Below are positions 9,891-18,475 of a DNA stretch of 64,000 nucleotides, one piece after another. The stretch lies in the NCBI RefSeq assembly GCF_010669145.1, contig NZ_CP048635.1, positions 1,868,501-1,932,500 of the forward strand, read 5' to 3'. Position 1 is the first letter of the stretch; every line of letters starts with the position of its first letter. A program made the translations under genes and the position numbers. The DNA comes from Rhizobium oryzihabitans (GTDB lineage: Bacteria; Pseudomonadota; Alphaproteobacteria; Rhizobiales; Rhizobiaceae). Under the pieces are notes generated by a model. The model was not told the origin of the DNA. It searched no databases and saw only the letters and a program-made list of their open reading frames with translations.

Positions 9891-10955
9891 ATGTCTAAAA
9901 AAGGCTTGCTCATTGGTCTGGTGGTTCTGGCTGTTGCCGTTGCCGCCTATTTCTTCTGGTCGAAGCTGACGGGGGAGGGACTTCCCGCCGGGTTCGTGGC
10001 CAGTAACGGCCGGATCGAGGCGGTGGAGATCGATATTTCCACGAAAACAGCGGGTCGCCTTCAGGATATCATGGTGCGCGAAGGCGACTTCGTGAAGGCC
10101 GGGCAGGTGCTGGCGCAGATGGACACGGCCCAGCTGGAAGCCAAGAAGCGCCAGGCGGAAGCACAGCTTCGCCGCGCAAAAATAGCGATCGATACCGCCA
10201 ACAGCCTCGTTGCCCAGCGGGAGGCGGAAAAAACATCCGCTCTGGCGGTGGTGGAACAGCGCAAGGCGCAGCTCGATTCCGCCTCCAAGACCAATGCACG
10301 TTCGAAACAGCTGCTGACCGGCAATGCGGTGTCGCAGCAGATCGTCGACGACAGCGAAGCGGCCGAGCTATCCGCCCGCGCTACGCTTGCCTCGGCTGAG
10401 GCCTCGCTTGCCGCTTCGGATGCCGCCATCAACGCCGCCAGGGCGCAGATCGTCGACGCAGAAGCAGCGGTCGATGCAGCCCAGGCCGATATTGAGAGCA
10501 TCGAGACTGACATCACCGATGCGACGCTGAAATCGCCGCGCGACGGCCGCGTGCAATATCGCATCGCCCAGCCCGGAGAGGTGCTTTCTGCCGGCGGCCG
10601 CGTTCTTAACCTCGTCGATCTCGGCGACGTCTACATGACGTTCTTCCTCCCGACGGCGGAGGCCGGTCGCACATCGATGGGGTCCGACGTGCGCCTCATC
10701 CTCGATGCCGCGCCGCAATACACCATTCCGGCCAAGGTTTCCTTCGTGGCCGATGTCGCGCAATTCACCCCGAAAACGGTCGAGACCGAGGAAGAGCGCC
10801 AGAAGCTGACCTTCCGGGTGCGGGCGCAGATCCCGCAGGAACTGCTGCAGAAATACATTCAATATGTCAAAACCGGCCTGCCCGGCATGGCCTATGTCCG
10901 GCTTGATCCGCAGGCCGCCTGGCCGGAAAATCTCGAACGTAACCTCGTCAAGTGA
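9891..10955 (+). CDS. HlyD-type membrane fusion protein (YhiI-like)
   Basis: 354-residue periplasmic adaptor. An uncleaved N-terminal membrane anchor (about 5-23) is followed by the biotinyl-lipoyl half-motif ([20 protein letters not shown]), a long Ala/Gln/Glu-rich coiled coil (about 85-200) and the second lipoyl half with the beta-barrel domain ([18 protein letters not shown]). The next genes are a fused ATPase/ABC-2 permease and an ABC-2 permease, matching the E. coli yhiI-rbbA-yhhJ order, so it should link that exporter to the outer membrane. The start of the next gene overlaps this stop. The substrate is unknown; drugs or lipophilic toxins are typical guesses. Confidence 0.85.
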   Translation: MSKKGLLIGLVVLAVAVAAYFFWSKLTGEGLPAGFVASNGRIEAVEIDISTKTAGRLQDIMVREGDFVKAGQVLAQMDTAQLEAKKRQAEAQLRRAKIAIDTANSLVAQREAEKTSALAVVEQRKAQLDSASKTNARSKQLLTGNAVSQQIVDDSEAAELSARATLASAEASLAASDAAINAARAQIVDAEAAVDAAQADIESIETDITDATLKSPRDGRVQYRIAQPGEVLSAGGRVLNLVDLGDVYMTFFLPTAEAGRTSMGSDVRLILDAAPQYTIPAKVSFVADVAQFTPKTVETEEERQKLTFRVRAQIPQELLQKYIQYVKTGLPGMAYVRLDPQAAWPENLERNLVK

Positions 10956-13744
10956 CGGTGGCCGCCATGGGCACACCCGCCGCGATGAACAGTGAAAACG
11001 ACAGGAACGCGCCGGTTGCGCGGCTGGTGGATGTGCGGCTGGCCTTCGGCAGCACGGTCGCTCTGGCCGACATATCGGTTGAAATTCCGTCCGGGCGGAT
11101 GATCGGGCTTATCGGGCCTGACGGTGTCGGTAAATCCAGCCTCCTGTCGCTTGTGTCCGGTGCGCGGGCCATACAGAAGGGAAAGGTGGAGGTTCTGGGC
11201 GGCGATATGTCCGATCCGCGCCACCGCGAGGATACCTGCCCGCGCATCGCCTATATGCCGCAGGGCCTTGGCAAGAACCTTTATCCCACCCTGTCCGTGT
11301 TCGAGAATATCGACTTTTTCGGGCGGCTGTTCGGGCAGGGCGGCAGGGAGCGGCAGGCGCGCATTGCCGAACTGCTGAAAAGCACCGGCCTCGAGCCCTT
11401 TGCCGACCGTCCGGCAATGAAGCTTTCGGGCGGCATGAAGCAGAAGCTCGGGCTCTGCTGCGCGCTGATCCACGACCCGGACCTGCTCATTCTCGATGAG
11501 CCGACGACGGGTGTCGATCCGCTGTCGCGCCGGCAGTTCTGGGAACTGATCGATTCGATCCGGGCCGGGCGTCCGGGCATGAGCGTCATCGTCGCCACCG
11601 CCTATATGGAGGAAGCCGCCGGTTTCGACTGGCTGGTTGCCATGGATGGCGGAAAAATTCTGGCAACGGGGTCGCCTGCCGAGCTTCTGGAGCGCACCTC
11701 GGCTGCAAATCTCGATGCCGCCTTCATCGCGCTTCTTCCGGAAGAAAAGCGCAAGGGTTACCACGAGGTACACATCGCGCCGCGCAAGGTGAGTGATGAT
11801 GGCGATTATGCCATCGAGGCGTCCCATCTCAGCATGCGTTTCGGCGACTTCACCGCCGTCGACAATGTCAGCTTCAAGATTCCGCGCGGCGAGATTTTCG
11901 GCTTTCTCGGCTCGAACGGCTGCGGAAAATCCACGACCATGAAGATGCTGACCGGGCTTCTGGCCGCCAGCGAAGGCGAGGCGAAGCTCTTCGGGCACAA
12001 GGTGGATGCCAGCGACATGGCCATCCGCCACCGCGTCGGTTACATGAGCCAGGCCTTTTCGCTGTATTCCGAACTGACCGTGCGCCAGAACCTCGATCTT
12101 CACGCGCGGCTGTTCAAGCTGCCGGAAGAGAAAATTCAGCCGCGCATCGCCGAGATGGCGGGGCGTTTCGATCTTGGCGCTGTCATGGAGACCCTGCCGG
12201 ACGACCTGCCGCTTGGCATCCGGCAAAGACTGTCGCTGGCGGTGGCGATGATCCACTCGCCTGACATTCTCATCCTCGACGAGCCGACCTCCGGTGTCGA
12301 CCCGGTGGCGCGGGACGGGTTCTGGCAGATCCTTGCCGATCTCTCCCGCAACGATAATGTCACGATTTTCATCTCCACCCATTTCATGAACGAGGCGGAG
12401 CGCTGTGACCGGATTTCGCTGATGCATGCCGGCAAGGTTCTGATCAGCGATACGCCTGATGCGATTACCAGAAGCCGGAATGCGGCAACGCTGGAAGAGG
12501 CTTTCGTCGCCTATCTCGAAGATGCGTCCGGCGTGAAAAAGGCGGAACCGGCGGCGGTGCCGGTCGCTAAAGCGGATGTGCCTGTGACGCCACATGCAGC
12601 GCCCGCCCGCAAACGGTTTTTCGATGTCAGGCGCATGTTCAGCTATACGCGCCGCGAGGCGCTGGAACTGCAGCGAGACCCCATTCGCGGCACGCTGGCG
12701 GTGCTTGGCAGCGTCATCCTGATGTTCGTGATCGGTTACGGCATCAATCTGGATGTCGAGGATCTGACCTTTGCGGTGCTGGACCGTGACGATTCCACCA
12801 TCAGCCGCGATTATGTGCTGGATATAGCCGGTTCCCGTTATTTCCTCGAAAAGGAACCGATCCGCGACTATGCCGATATGGACCGGCGCATGCGCGATGG
12901 CGAACTGAGCCTCGCCATTGAAATTCCCCCCGGTTTCGGCCGCGATGTGCTGCGCGGCAAGACGGTGGAGGTGGGCGCCTGGATCGATGGCGCCATGCCG
13001 CAGCGGGCCGAGACGGTGCGCGGTTACGTGCAGGGCATGCACCAGACATGGCTGGCGAGGAAGGCGGCCGAGATTTATGGCAGTGCGGCGACGCAGAACA
13101 GCTTCAGCATCGAAACGCGCTATCGATATAACCCTGATGTCAAAAGCCTTGTCGCCATGGTGCCGGCGGTCATTCCGCTGCTGCTCATGCTCATTCCCGC
13201 CATGCTGGCGGCACTCAGCGTCGTCCGGGAGAAAGAACTCGGCTCCATCGTCAATCTTTACGTGACGCCGACCACACGGCTGGAATTCCTGATCGGCAAG
13301 CAGCTACCCTATGTCGCACTTGGCATGCTCAATTTCCTGCTGCTGACGGCATTCGCCATCTTCATCTTCCGGGTGCCGTTTACGGGAAGTTATCTTGCTT
13401 ACGCAACGGGAGCCTTGCTCTTCGTCATCATCGCCACCTCGATCGGCCTCGTCATGTCGTCCTTCATGAAGAGCCAGATTGCCGCGATCTTCGGTACGGC
13501 CCTGTTGACGCTCATTCCGGCGACGCAATATTCGGGCATGATTGATCCCGTCTCGTCGCTGCAGGGAGCGGGCGCCTTTATCGGAAACATCTATCCCGCC
13601 ACCTATTTCATGACGATTTCGCGCGGGACTTTTTCGAAGGGGCTGGATTTCGCCGGCCTTTCCGGCTCTTTCCTGCCGCTCATCATCGCCATTCCGCTGC
13701 TGCTCATCGCCGGCGCCGCTCTCTTGAGGAAACAGGCGTCATGA
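10952..13744 (+). CDS. Fused double ABC ATPase plus ABC-2 permease (RbbA/YhiH-like)
   Basis: 930-residue exporter subunit. ATPase 1 (about 25-245) has Walker [10 protein letters not shown] and signature LSGGMKQK; ATPase 2 (about 285-505) has [10 protein letters not shown] but a degenerate signature, LPLGIRQR in place of LSGGQRQR. Walker B DEPTTGVD and DEPTSGVD are intact. A linker leads to an ABC-2 membrane domain (about 555-930) with one early and about five late hydrophobic segments. The GTG at 10952 overlaps the preceding TGA; ATG codons at 10967 and 10985 are alternative starts. It overlaps the next gene by 4 bases, so the three are coupled. The layout matches E. coli RbbA/YhiH-type proteins. 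Confidence 0.85.
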   Translation: MTVAAMGTPAAMNSENDRNAPVARLVDVRLAFGSTVALADISVEIPSGRMIGLIGPDGVGKSSLLSLVSGARAIQKGKVEVLGGDMSDPRHREDTCPRIAYMPQGLGKNLYPTLSVFENIDFFGRLFGQGGRERQARIAELLKSTGLEPFADRPAMKLSGGMKQKLGLCCALIHDPDLLILDEPTTGVDPLSRRQFWELIDSIRAGRPGMSVIVATAYMEEAAGFDWLVAMDGGKILATGSPAELLERTSAANLDAAFIALLPEEKRKGYHEVHIAPRKVSDDGDYAIEASHLSMRFGDFTAVDNVSFKIPRGEIFGFLGSNGCGKSTTMKMLTGLLAASEGEAKLFGHKVDASDMAIRHRVGYMSQAFSLYSELTVRQNLDLHARLFKLPEEKIQPRIAEMAGRFDLGAVMETLPDDLPLGIRQRLSLAVAMIHSPDILILDEPTSGVDPVARDGFWQILADLSRNDNVTIFISTHFMNEAERCDRISLMHAGKVLISDTPDAITRSRNAATLEEAFVAYLEDASGVKKAEPAAVPVAKADVPVTPHAAPARKRFFDVRRMFSYTRREALELQRDPIRGTLAVLGSVILMFVIGYGINLDVEDLTFAVLDRDDSTISRDYVLDIAGSRYFLEKEPIRDYADMDRRMRDGELSLAIEIPPGFGRDVLRGKTVEVGAWIDGAMPQRAETVRGYVQGMHQTWLARKAAEIYGSAATQNSFSIETRYRYNPDVKSLVAMVPAVIPLLLMLIPAMLAALSVVREKELGSIVNLYVTPTTRLEFLIGKQLPYVALGMLNFLLLTAFAIFIFRVPFTGSYLAYATGALLFVIIATSIGLVMSSFMKSQIAAIFGTALLTLIPATQYSGMIDPVSSLQGAGAFIGNIYPATYFMTISRGTFSKGLDFAGLSGSFLPLIIAIPLLLIAGAALLRKQAS

Positions 13745-14857
13745 GGTTGTTTTCGTCCAACATCTTCCAGCTCGGCATCAAGGAACTGCGCGGCCTTGCG
13801 CGTGACGGCATGTTGCTGCTGCTCATCGTCTATGCCTTCACGCTGCAGATCTATACCGGCTCCAGCGCGCTGCCTGAGACGCTGAACAATGCCGCCATCG
13901 CGATTGTCGATGAGGATCAGTCGCCGCTTTCGGGCCGCATCAGCACGGCGTTTTATCCGCCCTATTTTGCGCCGCCAAAGCAGATTTCCATTGCTGAAAT
14001 GGACAAGCGCATGGATGCGGGGCTCGACACTTTCGCGCTCAACATTCCGCCGGATTTCCAGCGCCGCCTCATGGCGGGACAGCAGCCGGCCATTCAGCTC
14101 AACATCGACGCCACCCGCATGAGCCAGGCTTTCAGCGGCGGCGGATATGTCCAGACCATCGTGACCAGCGAAATCCAGGAATATATGAACCGCTACCGTG
14201 GTGCGACCTCGGTGCCGGTGGACCTGACGCTGCGTTCCCGTTTCAACCCGGAACTGGACAAATCGTGGTTCGGATCGATCAATAACATCATCACCGCCAT
14301 CACCATGCTCTCCATCGTGCTGACGGGGCGGCGCTCATTCGCGAGCGTGAGCATGGCACGGTCGAGCATCTGCTGGTGATGCCGGTGACGCCGCTGGAGA
14401 TAATGCTGAGCAAGGTCTGGTCCATGGGCCTCGTGGTGCTGGTGGCCTCGGCATTTTCGCTGTTCGTCGTCGTCAGGGGCTGCTTGCCATTCCGATTGAA
14501 GGCTCGCTCTCGCTTTTCCTGCTTGGGACCGCCCTGCAACTCTTTGCCATGACCTCGATGGGCATATTTCTGGCGACGGTTGCCGGTTCCATGCCGCAGT
14601 TCGGCATGCTGCTGATCCTGTTTCTACTGCCGTTGCAGGTGCTTTCCGGCGCCATGACGCCGCGCGAAAGCATGCCTGATATCATCCAGTACATCATGCT
14701 TCTGGCACCCAACACGCATTTCGTCATCCTGGCGCAATCGGTGCTTTTCCGTGGGGCGGGGCTGGATGTCGTCTGGCCGCAATTGCTGGCCCTCCTGGCC
14801 ATCGGCTCGGCGCTCTTCGTTTTTGCGCTTCGCCGCTTCCGGCGTTTCCTGCGCTGA
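13741..14857 (+). pseudogene. ABC-2 exporter permease (YhhJ-like), two single-base frameshifts
   Basis: Membrane subunit of the HlyD/RbbA-type exporter, about 372 residues if the frame is repaired. It has an N-terminal transmembrane segment, a long periplasmic domain (IVDEDQSPLSGRI onward) and a C-terminal ABC-2 membrane domain. Translation breaks near 14325-14328 and again near 14476-14479. At both places the DNA reads GGGG, and adding one G restores continuous family-like sequence (VLTG-AALIREREHG-TVEHLL, then VVR-GLLAIPIEG). Between the breaks the third frame is open and family-like. Two identical lesions in an otherwise perfect gene argue for sequencing error rather than decay, but as written the product ends early at 14379. 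Confidence 0.8.
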
Positions 14858-14992
14858 CACCGGGGAAAATGCCTGTTTCCCGGCCATTCCGACCCTGTTG
14901 AATTAATTGTGTTCGGTAACGGTATGTTCGCCTTCCGGGAATATGCCTATGAGGACGGCTGGGTAAAGCGGGCTTTGTTCAGGAGTAATAAA

Positions 14993-15595
14993 ATGAATAT
15001 CGCACCACGTCTGTCTCTGGCAGCCATGATCGCACTGGCGGCAACGCCGTCTCTTGCTTCGGAGGATATGACCGCGGAGACAAGCGAAGCGATCTTCGGC
15101 TTTGCCGGCGCCATGACGAAGGAAGACATGCTGAAAAGCGCGGCTCTCATTCCGGTGGAATATGAGAGGAACGCCATCCTCGGCGGCGGTTACCAGTTTT
15201 ATCCCTACAGCATCGGCAATGTGAAGCTGGGTGTCGAAATCGGCATTGCGGCCAGGTTCGGCAAGGGCTTTACCGGCGAGGTCTGGGCGGGGCCGGTTGC
15301 GCGCTATGAACAGATCAAGCTCGGAGAACGGCTGTTCGTCACGCCAAGCTTCACGGCGGGCTTAAGCCTCGTGAACGATGCACAACGCGGCCGCGAGCGG
15401 GAGCAGGAAATCAAGGATGACGGCAATGCCAATGTCCTGTTTTACCTCGGTCCGGAAATCAACGTCTCCTTTAGCGAGGATTCCTCGACGGAATTCTTCT
15501 GGCGGCTTCACCATCGTTCCGGTGGCGGCAAGACACTTGGAAACATGAAGGGTGCGACCAATGCCAATGTATTCGGCGTGCGCTACAAGTTCTGA
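14993..15595 (+). CDS. Outer-membrane beta-barrel protein, PagL-like
   Basis: 200 residues with a signal peptide (about 1-20, ending SLA-SED) and alternating hydrophobic beta strands ending in the aromatic VFGVRYKF typical of outer-membrane barrels. The C-terminal LHHRSGGGK segment resembles the His-x-Ser active-site region of lipid A 3-O-deacylase PagL, so lipid A remodelling is possible; only the His-x-Ser pair can be recognised, so this is tentative. AGGAG lies 8 bases before the ATG. It is apparently monocistronic. Alternative: an uncharacterised rhizobial barrel protein. Confidence 0.65.
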   Translation: MNIAPRLSLAAMIALAATPSLASEDMTAETSEAIFGFAGAMTKEDMLKSAALIPVEYERNAILGGGYQFYPYSIGNVKLGVEIGIAARFGKGFTGEVWAGPVARYEQIKLGERLFVTPSFTAGLSLVNDAQRGREREQEIKDDGNANVLFYLGPEINVSFSEDSSTEFFWRLHHRSGGGKTLGNMKGATNANVFGVRYKF

Positions 15596-15754
15596 CGCTT
15601 TTGCAGTCAAACTGCATGCCCTGCGTGCAGCGCATGGGTGGATTGCCTTATTCTGCCTGTTCATTGGTCACGACAAGGCGCATATAGAGGACATCGAAGG
15701 ACGCCGGAACGAAAACGTTGCTGACGTCACCTAAACCTCAGAAAGGGTCATGTC

Positions 15755-15901
15755 ATGAACGTAGCACGCAGCTTCAACAATTGGCGCAAATATCGTCAGA
15801 CCGTCAACGAGCTCGGCCGCATGAGCGCCCGCGAACTGCATGATCTCGGTCTCGACCGCAGCCAGATCACCAGCGTCGCCCGCGCCGCAGTCGGCAAGTA
15901 A
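15755..15901 (+). CDS. Small DUF1127 protein (48 residues)
   Basis: 48-residue basic protein with the DUF1127 pattern: an N-terminal arginine-rich helix (FNNWRKYRQT), then LGRMSARELHDLGLDRSQI. DUF1127 proteins are small alphaproteobacterial RNA-associated proteins. In Rhodobacter sphaeroides one (CcaF1) is cotranscribed with the CcsR small RNAs that carry CCUCCUCCC loops. The same pairing is seen here: a terminator at 15932-15960, an inserted palindromic repeat, then a four-hairpin RNA with that motif. The role in this strain is inferred from that parallel. Confidence 0.85.
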   Translation: MNVARSFNNWRKYRQTVNELGRMSARELHDLGLDRSQITSVARAAVGK

Positions 15902-15931
15902 TCAAGGCGAAAATGCCGCTTTTGAATGCCC

Positions 15932-15960
15932 AAACGCCCGCTTAGCGGGCGTTTTTGTTT
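15932..15960 (+). terminator. Intrinsic terminator after DUF1127 gene
   Basis: Ten-base stem AAACGCCCGC (15932-15941) with GCGGGCGTTT (15945-15954), a TTA loop and a run of T (15952-15956, then TTT). If it is leaky, the transcript could continue into the downstream small RNA. Confidence 0.85.
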
Positions 15961-15970
15961 TGGAAGCCTC

Positions 15971-16052
15971 TCCTCCGTCATCCTCGGGCTTGACCCGAGG
16001 ATCCATTGCTTTCAACGGGGTGTGGATCCTCGGGTCAAGCCCGAGGATGACG
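15971..16052. repeat. Intergenic palindromic repeat, family B, copy 2
   Basis: Shares the family B core (CCGTCATCCTCGGGCTTGAC and its inverted partner) with the copy at 9527-9621. It lies between the DUF1127 terminator and the small RNA. Confidence 0.75.
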
Positions 16053-16204
16053 TTGAGTATGTGCAAAGCGATGTCGTTCCACGCGGGAAGACGACGGAAG
16101 CGGACCAATCGCCAGGAATTTTCGATGTTGATAGTGCCATGCGCCAAACGCATATCTGCGCTGCAACCTTGTGCCTGCAAAACGCGCAGGAAAATGCTAT
16201 CTTC

Positions 16205-16370
16205 CAATCATCGAAACGGATGTACCTCCTCCCACATCGTTTTGGTATGCGGGCGATCCCACTCCTCCTCCCAAGGATTGCCCCGGGGACAGCGGTTTTT
16301 CTCCTCCCATATCGCTGTTCATTTTTTCAAAAAGCCTGCCGCACCTCCTCCCGCGGCAGGCTTTTTTGTT
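16205..16370 (+). ncRNA. Cuckoo/alpha-r14-type small RNA with four anti-SD hairpin loops
   Basis: Four successive hairpins each carry a CUCCUCCC (anti-Shine-Dalgarno) motif in the loop. Hairpin 1: stem 16214-16223 with 16234-16242 (one bulged G), motif 16225-16233. Hairpin 2: stem 16252-16259 with 16275-16282, motif 16262-16272. Hairpin 3: stem 16289-16294 with 16313-16318, motif 16301-16308. Hairpin 4: 12-base stem 16331-16342 with 16353-16364, motif 16344-16352, followed by a T-run, so it is also the terminator. This matches what I recall of rhizobial alpha-r14 and rhodobacterial CcsR (cuckoo) RNAs, which base-pair with ribosome-binding sites. The 5' end is not visible; it may be processed into several RNAs. 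The upstream DUF1127 gene supports the assignment. Confidence 0.8.
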
Positions 16371-16404
16371 TTCGTCTCTTCGTTTTGCCTTCAGGAAAAA
16401 TAGC

Positions 16405-16848
16405 TCAGTCGAAAACCATCATGCCGATTGGCGTGACGGCGCGCGTGCCGGCGCGTCTGGCAAGTGCGTAGGTAAGGCACTGTTCCACGGCATCCTGCGG
16501 TACGGGCTTTGCAATCACCCCGGCGCCGATGCCGAGATTGACCACCACTTCCGGGTTCGCCGTCATGAAGATCACCACGACGCCATGATCCTGAGACAAC
16601 CGCCGTCCGATTTCGGGGCCCGTCTGGCCGTCGGCAAGGTTGACGTCAACGAAGGCGATGTCGGCGCGGCTGCCGAGCGCCACGGCCTGATCCAGCCGGT
16701 TGGCGATGCCGATGACATTGGCCTCTTCTTCCGCCTGCAGAATGGAATCCTCGATATCCATGGCGATGAGGAACTCGTCTTCCACGATCAGCACACGCGG
16801 TTGTTCCGTGTGGAAACCCGGTTCGCTTTGCAAGACGTCTGCCAACAT
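16405..16848 (-). CDS. Single-domain response regulator
   Basis: 147-residue receiver domain with no output domain. The acidic pair Glu23-Asp24, phospho-acceptor Asp68 (FVDVNLADG), the Thr of FMTAN and the Lys of AKP are all present, so it should be phosphorylatable and act by protein contact. GGAGG lies about 7 bases before the ATG at 16848. A GGAAC-N16-TGTT pattern upstream resembles the alphaproteobacterial general stress (EcfG) promoter. The gene converges on the four-hairpin RNA. Confidence 0.85.
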   Translation of the reverse strand: MLADVLQSEPGFHTEQPRVLIVEDEFLIAMDIEDSILQAEEEANVIGIANRLDQAVALGSRADIAFVDVNLADGQTGPEIGRRLSQDHGVVVIFMTANPEVVVNLGIGAGVIAKPVPQDAVEQCLTYALARRAGTRAVTPIGMMVFD

Positions 16849-17225
16849 ATGCCTGCCTCCATTCTGTGCGCTTTAGCGCTGTCGGCAAGCAAACACTTGT
16901 CGGAGCAACTCGTTCCAAAGTGAGATAAACATGGTGAATGGAGTGTAAACCACATGGCTTTTCAGCTATCACCTCTCGATAGCGAAGCAGTTGATTCGGT
17001 TCGGTTTTCATCCGGGGAAGGGTCGGAGAAAGTCGCCGTAGCGCATCTTTCGTCCCAGGAGTACAGGCCATTTGCCGCAAGCGGCAGAGCGGCTTACATG
17101 CAAATTCAAAGCGTTACAGCCTCCTTCGCGCATCAGAAGGAAAGTGCTGGGACCTTGCCGATCATTCGCGTGCCGCGCTCAAAAAACGGCGCGAGACCCT
17201 ATGAGTTCAGAAAGAGAATAAAACG
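16849..17225. other. Divergent intergenic region before ftsZ-like gene
   Basis: 377 bases between the response regulator and the FtsZ gene. A 91-codon open frame (16954-17229) overlaps the ftsZ start, has no family character I recognise and no good ribosome-binding site, so I do not call it a gene. The AAAGCGTTACAGC block near 17110 resembles sequence that I recall as recurrent upstream of rhizobial genes. It presumably holds the ftsZ promoter. Confidence 0.4.
16892..16916 (-). promoter_or_regulatory. Possible EcfG-type promoter for the response regulator
   Basis: On the minus strand GGAAC (16916-16912) is followed after 16 bases by TGTT (16895-16892), close to the GGAAC-N16/17-cGTT consensus of EcfG promoters, about 44 bases before the start codon. 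One position of the -10 element departs from consensus. Confidence 0.4.
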
Positions 17226-18188
17226 ATGACCCAGTCTCCGCGCGCCACCATTGCCCGAAACACGCCCAATATCGCCGTTATCGGCGTAGGTGGAGGTGGC
17301 GGAAATGCGATCAACAACATGATCGCCGAGGGCATTGGCGGCGTCGATTTCATCGCGGCCAATACGGATGCGCAGGCGCTGAAGAAGACCAACGCACCAA
17401 GGCTCGTGCAGCTCAGCTCCGAGCTGACCGGCGGGCTGGGAGCGGGTGCTGATCCGGAAGTCGGCCGCCAGGCCGCGATCGATTCGCTCGACGAAATCAT
17501 GGATCACCTGAGCGGTTACGACATGTGCTTCATCACCGCCGGCATGGGCGGCGGCACCGGTACGGGTGCTGCACCCGTCATCGCCGAAGCCTGCCGTGCG
17601 AAGAACATCCTGACGGTCGGCGTCGTCACCCTGCCGTTCAGCTTCGAGGGTGCGCGCCGCATGCGGGCTGCCGAATACGGCTTCGCCAATCTGCTGAACA
17701 CCGCCGATACCGTCATCGTCATTCCCAACCAGAACCTGCTGCGCATTGCGGATGCCGGCACCACCTTCGAGAACGCGCTGAAGACGGCCGACAAGGTTCT
17801 GTCGCTCGGCGTGCGCTGCGTCACCGATCTCATCCTGCGCGAAGGTCTGGTCAATCTCGATTTCGCCGATGTGCGTTACGTCATGAAGAACGGCGGACGT
17901 GCATTGATGGGCACGGCCCAGGCCAAGGGCGAGAAGCGCGCCTCGGAAGCGGCCGCTGCGGCCATCGCCAATCCGCTGCTCGGCGAACCCTCGCTGAAAG
18001 AAGCGCGCGGCGCGCTGGTCTCCATCTCGGGCGGCAACGATCTGACGCTTTACGAGATCGATGAGGCGATGACGCTGGTGCGCGAGGCGGTCAGCGAGGA
18101 GACGGATGTGGTGATGGGCGCCTCCTTCGATCCGACGCTGGACGGCGCTTTCAAGATTTCCGTCGTGGCCACCGGCCTGCGCAACTGA
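17226..18188 (+). CDS. ftsZ1: Truncated FtsZ paralogue (GTPase core only)
   Basis: Tubulin-like GTPase of 320 residues. The nucleotide loop GVGGGGGNAINNM, the tubulin signature GGGTGTGAAP and the T7 synergy loop NLDFADVRYVM are intact, so it should bind GTP and assemble. The chain stops at VSVVATGLRN, the end of the globular core; the C-terminal linker and conserved peptide that bind FtsA/ZipA-type partners are absent. Agrobacterium and Sinorhizobium carry such short extra FtsZ proteins besides the full-length one. It stands alone, away from a division-cell-wall cluster, which fits an accessory role. The symbol follows my memory of C58 naming. Confidence 0.85.
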   Translation: MTQSPRATIARNTPNIAVIGVGGGGGNAINNMIAEGIGGVDFIAANTDAQALKKTNAPRLVQLSSELTGGLGAGADPEVGRQAAIDSLDEIMDHLSGYDMCFITAGMGGGTGTGAAPVIAEACRAKNILTVGVVTLPFSFEGARRMRAAEYGFANLLNTADTVIVIPNQNLLRIADAGTTFENALKTADKVLSLGVRCVTDLILREGLVNLDFADVRYVMKNGGRALMGTAQAKGEKRASEAAAAAIANPLLGEPSLKEARGALVSISGGNDLTLYEIDEAMTLVREAVSEETDVVMGASFDPTLDGAFKISVVATGLRN

Positions 18189-18335
18189 CGTTTCGTTTGA
18201 GGAGCGACTTCGCGGCTCGTTTCTTCTCCCGTGGGGAGAAGAAGCAAGGTGGGTGCTCCTCGCTCCATTTGTAAACTGTCCGTTCCGAGCCGCAGCGTTG
18301 GCTGGCAAGGCACCAGCGCCACAAATTGAATAAGC

Positions 18336-18375
18336 AAAGCCGTCGCGGGTAATTTTCGCGACGGCTTTTTGTTGT
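18336..18375 (+). terminator. Intrinsic terminator downstream of ftsZ-like gene
   Basis: AAAGCCGTCGCG (18336-18347) pairs with CGCGACGGCTTT (18357-18368), followed by more T. A second perfect stem-loop without a U-run (TTCTTCTCCC at 18221-18230 with its complement at 18234-18243) lies nearer the gene. Confidence 0.8.
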
Positions 18376-18455
18376 TTTTGAACAATTATTCCGCCATTCG
18401 AAGTGCGGGCGATGCAACGCGGCGTTGATCGGGAAAAAATATAATAGTACTCTTT

Positions 18456-18465
18456 ATGTCGACAA
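18456..18465. promoter_or_regulatory. Possible GntR operator upstream of its own gene
   Basis: ATGTCGACAA, one base from the perfect palindrome TTGTCGACAA found at 19190-19199. It lies 10 bases before the GntR start codon, where binding would block transcription or translation initiation. Confidence 0.45.
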
Positions 18466-18475
18466 GAGGGATTTG

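Noticed and set aside
10892..13042. 716-codon open frame antisense to the RbbA-like gene
   Set aside because: High-GC codon bias opens the opposite strand. The translation is rich in His, Arg and Gly without family motifs, while the sense strand has clear ABC domains.
14325..14479. Programmed ribosomal frameshifting in the exporter permease
   Set aside because: Two successive shifts of the same type would be required, with no slippery heptamer or stimulating hairpin, and the same GGGG pattern breaks unrelated genes in the window.
15840..16403. Open frames across the palindrome and small RNA region
   Set aside because: They run through a terminator, a repeat and four RNA hairpins; the RNA structures explain the sequence better than protein coding.
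16954..17229. 91-codon open frame just before ftsZ
   Set aside because: It overlaps the ftsZ start, has no family resemblance, no good ribosome-binding site and atypical composition. Treated as promoter region.
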